DNA of 64,000 bases from Trema orientale. Taxonomy: Eukaryota > Streptophyta > Magnoliopsida > Rosales > Cannabaceae. Position numbers and translations under genes: made by a program. Under the pieces are notes generated by a model. It saw only the letters and a list, made by a program, of their open reading frames with translations, had not been told where the DNA came from and made no database searches. The stretch is from positions 3,030 through 67,029 of the forward strand of contig JXTC01000692.1 of assembly GCA_002914845.1 (NCBI GenBank), in the 5' to 3' direction. Below, piece after piece: positions 58,078-64,000 of this stretch. Position 1 is the stretch's first letter; each line of letters opens with the position of its first letter.

Positions 58078-58812
58078 GGCTTTTTTTGGGAAAAAAATGG
58101 GACTTTTTATTACTAAAATTTCCTAAACTCAGAATAATTCAGTGAAATTAACTCTAAACTTAATTTTCTAGAGCAAAATTTCCTGAAATCGGAACAATTT
58201 AGTAAAATTAACTTTGAACTCAATTTTTTAGAGCAAAACCCTTGAAGTCCCCTAATATTAGAGCAAAACCTCCTGAAGTCCCCTAATATTAGTTTTGTTA
58301 GAAAAAAAAAAAAATGTTTATGTTAGTTTTTTATACTGTTAAGTTCTCATTCTCTTATTTATGACTTTTAGGTACTCAGTATTATTTTTTTTCACGTTAA
58401 TCCTTTTAATATTTTTTATCTAAAATTGTTGTCAATTAGTACTTGCCCAAAAGGTGCTCATCTTAGGAGTGATAAAATTATAAATAAAGAGAAATTATTA
58501 TTTAAAAAATAAAAGAAGAATTGGGAAAAATAAAAAATAAAAATAAAATAAAAAAATAATAGTAAGGACTTAAAAGTTATAAATAAAAGAATAAGGACCT
58601 AATAGTAAAAAAAAACTAACATAAACATTTTTTTTCCTAACAAAACTAATATTACGGGACTTCAGGAGTTTTGCTCTAAAAATTGGGTTCAAAGTTAATT
58701 TACAAAATTCTTCCGAGTTTAGGGGGTTTTGTTTTAAAAAATTGAGTTCAGAGTTAATTTTATTGAATTATTCCGAGTTCAGTGACTTTTACTAATAAAA
58801 AGCCAAAAAAAA
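58078..58812. mobile_element. Long foldback element, 735 bp, arms of about 260-300 bp
   Basis: Left arm from 58078 (GGACTTTTTATTACTAAAAT, AGAATAATTCAGTGAAATTA, TTTTTTAGAGCAAAAC, GAAGTCCC.TAATATTAGTTT) is matched in reverse by 58560-58812. The left arm carries an extra 36-bp tandem copy of the AGAGCAAAACC...TAATATT unit. It would fold into a near-perfect long hairpin. Confidence 0.8.
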
Positions 58813-58984
58813 ATTGTCTGAATAGTGAATCGATCGATCTTTATATTGTGCTGCCTAGTAAATAACAATATACAAGCTCCTAATAGCTTATGTACCTATA
58901 AGAATTGATAGATTTGGATATTTACTGAGAGTAGAAAAAATAAAACAAAATAACATCTTTTAAAATAAAATGTAAAAGATGGGC

Positions 58985-59240
58985 ACCCACTATAATTTCT
59001 CGAACTTTTAGCAAAATGGTCTAATTTTAAGCCTATTTCTAATTTTCAAACTTTATACTAAATGGCCAAATATATAAGTGGATACAAATGTAAAACTAAT
59101 TTACTCAGTATAAAATTGACATATCAATTGATATATCGTACTCGGTAAAAAAATTTAGTAAGTCATTTAGCTATAAATAAACAATTACAAGAATGAAGCA
59201 TAAAAAAGTATATATACTATAATTAGGCCCAATTTCCATT
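58985..59240 (-). repeat. Dispersed AT-rich repeat, reversed copy of the 43225 family
   Basis: The reverse complement shares the order of blocks ending TTTGCTAAAAGTTC. TTTAGCTATAAA and GGCCATTTAGTATAAAG are recognisable relics. Divergence is high. Confidence 0.4.
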
Positions 59241-59454
59241 TGTTCTAGTGTCTAGAGAAAATTTGATTCTGATTAAGTTTAATATAGAAGCTAACAACTA
59301 TGTAGTTTAGCTTCTAAAAAATGTTATGAAAATAGGTTAGATTTTGTGCCAGTCACTTCTAAAATATTTTAGTGAAAATTAGGTCATGTACAACATTTTT
59401 AGAAAAGAATTGGAAATATAAGGTATACTAGTTTTTTCTAGATTATGCACCATA

Positions 59455-59705
59455 TTTTAAAAAAAAAAAATACCACTTTTAAATTTTTTTATAAAAACAT
59501 CATTTTCTAAAATATTAGTCAGTAACCAGGAATCAGTTTTCGAGTACTAATAACTAGTAACCAAAAATATTTATAGCTGGTAATCGATAATCAGTTTTCA
59601 GACACTTGTAACTAGTAACCATTTTAAAAATAGTACTTTTCTAAACACTTTTTAAAAAGTGATATTTTTCTTAAAAAAACCGAAATTGGAAAAAAAAAAT
59701 ATAAC
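59455..59705. repeat. Dispersed AT-rich repeat, copy 2 (pair with 11396-11660)
   Basis: Contains AATACCACTTTTAAA, AGTAACCAGGAATCAG, ACTAGTAACCA twice, and TTTTTAAAAAGTGATATTTTT at the end, mirroring the first copy. Confidence 0.5.
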
Positions 59706-60694
59706 CTATCGTTTTTTTTTTATTTTTTTTTATTTTTGTAGGTAGAAGTGTTATAAACCCAATATTTTACCAAATAGTATGCTTCTAAAAGCTACTTTCG
59801 TGGCCGTTGATTATATAATAAGCTGGAGTAAAATAAGTTTACCAAACAAAAACAACAAGTATAGCTGAAATTATTTCACAATCAAATTCAAGAGTCCTCA
59901 AAAAAATTCAAACTGGTCCTTACTCTAATTTCTCATTGTTAAATTCTAGTTTTTTTTTTAATATATATTTTGCTGCCAAGACTATATAGGGTGTCTCAAT
60001 GTGCCCATAAATTATTAAAAATTTCAACTTTACCCATTGAAGCACTAAAATCATCCTTATATTTGGCAAACATCTGAAAAAACGAAACCCACCATTTTAC
60101 TGATTTCAATCCCAAATCTTATTGTTTTCAATAAACAGTCAAAGATTATGACACCTATCATTTTTCATTGGCTTGCATGACTAAATGACAATTTAGTGGT
60201 TATTTTCTTGGGGGTGTTTGGGGATTTTTTTTTTTTTTGAGAGTGGGATTGGGCAAATGTAAAATTTTTAATAGTCCACAGATATATTGAGACACTCTAC
60301 ATACTTCAAGTGGACAAACATAAAATAAACCATAAGTTGTTCATCAACAAACCTCTTTATGTTAAGATTGTACCTATCTTTCTCTTTGTCAATCGTATCC
60401 TAGGTCTCCCACAATGTGTCAAAATCTTAAGCAACTCTTACAAAAACAAGGGAAATGAACCCAACTCCTAGTAATTTGGGCCAAAATGACTATTCTATGA
60501 CTATTTTTCAAAATATATATTTTTTGAGGAGTATCACAATATTAGTGACACACAGTGACTATATGTTATGATGATAAATTTATTATTTTTTATAAAACTA
60601 ACCATTGATCACTAATATAATGACTGCTTGTCACAAATATTTTGACACACCTTACAAAAGTCATTTTATAAAATACTCATGTAAAAATAGGAGT
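59706..60694. other. Intergenic, AT-rich
   Basis: No gene was found. The segment around 59985-60300 has opposed GTGTCTCAATGTG/AGACACTCTAC motifs with poly-T between and may be another old MITE. Confidence 0.35.
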
Positions 60695-60960
60695 ATTTAT
60701 AAAAAATGTCCTTTTTTTAGATCAATTTAAAGACTAGTCATTTTTTACACCTATTAAGTAAACCGCCGTTTTATAATTTTATTTTGATAAAAGGCTATTT
60801 ATTTAGTTGATCTATTTAGAAATAAATAAATTTTATAAAAAATAAATCAATACATTTTGATCTATTAAATATTAAAAAAGGACATTTTTCAAATAATTTT
60901 CAAATCGGCCAACTTTTTAACAGTGTCGAAAAACTGTCATTTTGCAAACAATGATATCTA
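60695..60960 (+). repeat. Dispersed AT-rich repeat, copy 2 of three
   Basis: Parallel to 41029-41311: TTTTAGATCAATTTAAAGAC, TTTTATAATTTTATTTTGAT, AAAAAATAAATCAAT and CATTTTGCAAAC in the same order. Confidence 0.6.
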
Positions 60961-61344
60961 GCTAGAAGGCCTCAAAAGTTAACTGGGCTCCTTACAAAAT
61001 TCTAAGCCCAAAGTTCCAAAATTGAGGAATCCCGGATAGGCCGAATTTTTTGAAAAATCCAGAATTTTAGAACAATATTATTTTTTAAAAGCTTTTAGAA
61101 AAATAACATGTTTCATAAATATTTAGAACAATATCACTTTTTTTCAAAATTAGCATTTTTCAATGATATTCGAGGTAACCAGTTGGATTACTTAGGGTAA
61201 CCAATTTAATTACTTGAGGTAACATCAAATGTCTCATCAATTACTTAAAAAATTAGTATTTTTATAAATATTTTTAAAATTAGTATTTTTCTAATTAAAA
61301 TCCGTGATTTTCAAACATCTGTGATTTTTAAAATGAGTTTTTTT

Positions 61345-61600
61345 TTAGGAAAACGACTAAATTTCAAATCATAATTTGCGAAAAGACAATTGTTCAAATA
61401 CTATCAATAAATGAGATTATTTAGAAATTGACTATTTTTCATATTTAGTATATCAAAATATATTGACTTATTTTTTAAAATTGATTTAATTTTTCAAAAA
61501 TCGATTTACATTACAAAAAAGTTATTATTAAATAGATGTAAAAACCGGTCTTTTTTTAAATTGATCTGAAAACAGAGGCCATTTCTTTTAAATACTCTTT
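61345..61600 (-). repeat. Dispersed AT-rich repeat, copy 3 of three, inverted
   Basis: Reverse complement of the 60695-60960 family (AATTGATCTGAAAAC, AATAGATGTAAAAACCGG and GATTTGAAATTTAGTC blocks). With copy 2 it forms an inverted pair 385 bp apart, which may be the two ends of one older element spanning about 60695-61600. Confidence 0.55.
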
Positions 61601-61794
61601 TAAATTTTCTTTTTCAAAAATTATCATAAAAAATCAAATTTCTTCAAGTTAATTTGGGCTAATTAGGTCCATTTTCCTGAAAACAACTCTCGAATGTGCT
61701 ACGTGCTTTCGGCCCAACAATGGCCTGTAATCGTTCGTTTTTTTTTCTTTTTTTCGAAACCGCCGTAATCATTCTTTTGAGTGAAAATTACACC

Positions 61795-62232
61795 TAATAC
61801 ACGTTTTTTAAAACCTATTTCAAAAATATCCATTTTTTAAAACTTTTTCCAAAAATACCCCCTTTTTATGGTCCACATTTTATATAAAAAATATGAGTGG
61901 TCCACATTTACAATGTAAATTTTATCCATGATGTACACATTTCATGTATAAAATATAAACGGTACACATTTTAAAATGTGTGCCAATTTTTAGTGTAAGT
62001 TTTATTCATTAAATGTAGACCACGGTGTACATTTAATGCATGAAATATATATCACTTTATATTTCATTTGAATGTAGACCACGGTATACATTTAATGCAT
62101 GAAATATATTTCATATGTAAAATAGTGATGGTCTATATTTCTTCCAAAAAAGGTATAAAAACGGATATTTATAAATATAAAAAACAGGTATTTATGAAAA
62201 TATAGTTTTAAAAACGAGTATTTATGAACTTT
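61795..62232. repeat. Foldback-like element with internal 39-bp direct repeat
   Basis: The left side (TTTTTTAAAACCTATTTCAA, AAAATATCCATTTTT) and the right side, reversed (TTTTTAAAACTATATTTTC, AAATATCCGTTTT), are inverted. A 39-bp unit containing GTAGACCACGGTGTACAT is repeated at 62012-62050 and 62071-62109 with one or two changes. Confidence 0.6.
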
Positions 62233-62241
62233 TCCCTTGTT

Positions 62242-62498
62242 TTGGAATAAATTAGGTGAATACCACTTTTTTTTCCTCATTAATTAAATCTACCACCATA
62301 CCACTTTTTTAAATAAATTCTTGACGAATTCTTGATGATCTTAACGAATTCTTGACAAATTCTTGACGGCAGTGATAATCTTGACAGATTCTTGATGGAT
62401 TCTTAATAAATTCTTGACTAATTCTCTCCCAAAAATAGTAGAATCTAATAGTGGTGGCAAATTTAATTAAACATTTAAAAAAAAAGTAATTATCTACT
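62242..62498. repeat. Dispersed repeat with ATTCTTGAyr tandem core, copy 2
   Basis: Same block order as 12763-13013: TTGGAATAAATTAG, CCACTTTTTTTT, about ten ATTCTTGA-core units (62318-62430), CTCTCCCAAAAATAGT, CTAATAGTGGTGGCAAAT. About 49 kb from copy 1. Confidence 0.75.
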
Positions 62499-62579
62499 TA
62501 ACCCCTTCTTTTGATTGCATTGGATTCCAAGACAATCTAAATCTAACAACACTTGCAAACTGGCGGACTGGATAAGTGG

Positions 62580-62661
62580 NNNNNNNNNNNNNNNNNNNNN
62601 NNNNNNNNNNNNNNNNNNNNNNNNNNNNNNNNNNNNNNNNNNNNNNNNNNNNNNNNNNNNN
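62580..62661. other. Assembly gap (82 Ns)
   Basis: An unbroken run of N. Open frames drawn across it are not meaningful. Confidence 0.98.
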
Positions 62662-64000
62662 GGCATACGGTGTAAACTTCACGATTTGGTGAATATCAGG
62701 ATTTGGTGAATTTCGTTATTGTAAACTTCACGTATTTAACTTTCTCAAAAAAAAAAAAAAAAAAAAACCTTCACGTATTTAAATTGAATTTACTGCATTT
62801 TAAGCTCGAACTGTATTCGGGTTCTGAATAGTACATCTACCTATCACTTATCTCTGGATAATACGGAGATATGTATTGTATTATCTCCCACAATATCATA
62901 ACTAAGTGAACCTTCGAAACATCTACTCATATCAAAAATGACATATTACGCAAATTTGATGGATTTTCTTAAAAAACGATTTCTTTTTTCCTAAAACAGA
63001 AAAGCTATATGAAAATAGAACGATGTTACTTGATAACGTAATATATAAGACATTTGCATGCTTCGCATTAGTAAACTGAACCACAACGTAAGTAGTGGAA
63101 CATTTTAAAAAAAAAGTAGTGGCGAGCCATCTCACCTGGCTGTAGTAAAAAGTTCCAAGTGGGATAGATTTATAAAATGTCCTTTTATTAAACTGAAAGG
63201 TCTGGACACGACTAGAATAGCAACATTAAACTTTAAATTAAAGCATAAATTAAACATTAATGTGTGAAAGGGAAGAAAAATGGGGTTGGGATGTTCACAA
63301 CTTTTTATGCCTATTGCCCCACTGAGCAATCAAATGAGTTGGGATTTGGGTGGATCTGGTGAAATGATCTAATGTTATCAACTTATGTTATTAGTGGCAT
63401 GAGAGCCTAAGTGCTGGCAATTTGTGATATCAATGACACCTGTTCATGACACCTGTTATAAGCACATTAGAGGGGAATAGAAAGTTTGGTTTTGGGTTGA
63501 GTTTAGAGAGATTAATTAGCTTTCTCTCACCAAAAAGAGAAAAAAAAAAAAAGAGTTTAATTAGCTTATTTCTGTCATATTCTGGTTGTCGACATGGAAG
63601 ATGTTTCCAATATTTTTTCGATGACTAGGGAAAAAAAAAAAAGCATAATACTTTTGTATTTTTTTTCTTCTGATATTATATTTTTTAATTTAGAAACAAG
63701 GGATTCATGTATAAAAAATTGATGGTTACCAAATTGTGTTTGCGACTACACTTCAATAATATATAATTCGATGACAAAACATCTTCTAACTTTTTTTTTA
63801 GTTAGACTATATAGATGTAATAAAAGTATTTGCCCTATATAAAATCAATATATATATGTATATATTATAGACAGCTGTTTTAGAACATAAATAAGAATTG
63901 AATTTACTTAACACAATCCTAAGGACTATTCATATCAAATTATCATGAATGGAATTGTTGAGATTACTTGTGTTCATAGTGATAAGTGGCTGAGGAGTTG
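62662..64000. other. Intergenic, AT-rich to the end of the window
   Basis: No gene or defined element was found. Short frames at 62932-63135, 63132-63329 and 63446-63628 have no recognisable features. ACACCTGTTCATGACACC near 63436 is a small direct repeat. Confidence 0.4.

Noticed and set aside
62494-62709. Open frames spanning the N run
   Set aside because: They depend on translating the assembly gap.

Overview
The window is nuclear DNA from a flowering plant, most likely a eudicot. The evidence is AT-rich intergenic DNA, GT-AG introns, plant-only gene families, and a dense layer of plant transposons (L1 LINE with an RNase H domain, solo LTR, CACTA, PIF/Harbinger-like and Mutator-like MITEs, tRNA-derived SINEs). 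The geranyl-diphosphate synthase small-subunit gene recalls the hop/Cannabis type, so Cannabaceae is a reasonable guess. That rests on memory of the family, not on a search.

Four host genes are well supported, all on the + strand. (1) 3894-5236: a two-exon COMT-type O-methyltransferase, 372 aa, intact. (2) 15187-16532: a plastid-targeted small-subunit-type geranyl(geranyl) diphosphate synthase homologue with two CxxxC motifs. Its second exon contains a single N at 15894 that appears to stand for about 37 missing bases, exactly where the first aspartate-rich region should be. (3) 24856-27970: a four-exon F-box/leucine-rich-repeat protein, 645 aa, of the FBL10 type. (4) 50549-56180: a 16-exon ACT-domain Raf-like Ser/Thr/Tyr kinase (STY8/STY17/STY46 type), 573 aa, whose last intron is GC-AG.

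The rest is almost entirely mobile DNA and its relics. 1-1.75 kb is an LTR-like remnant. 7.3-14.8 kb is a nest of MITEs, a SINE and dispersed repeats between the methyltransferase and the synthase. 17-24.4 kb holds PIF-like elements, an AT minisatellite, a copia-like LTR fragment and a Mutator-like MITE. 28.7-30.5 kb holds two more elements. 31.0-38.8 kb is a decayed L1-type LINE on the - strand, split by a 1.69 kb solo gypsy-type LTR. 41.8-42.2 kb is a GC-rich island with ACGT-core motifs and no gene I can recognise. 44.2-46.9 kb holds two abutting MITEs and a non-autonomous CACTA element. 56.5-62.5 kb, downstream of the kinase, is another set of foldback and dispersed repeats plus a SINE with a 19-bp target duplication. 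An assembly gap of 82 Ns lies at 62580-62661.

The host genes do not form an operon or obvious unit. The methyltransferase and the synthase subunit both belong to specialised metabolism and lie about 10 kb apart, but whether they are functionally linked cannot be told from sequence. No CRISPR, rRNA or true tRNA gene was seen. The best candidates for something unusual are the N-masked hole in the synthase, the GC-AG intron that gives the kinase two possible C-termini, and several transposon insertions whose target duplications can be read directly, one with its own empty-site copy beside it.
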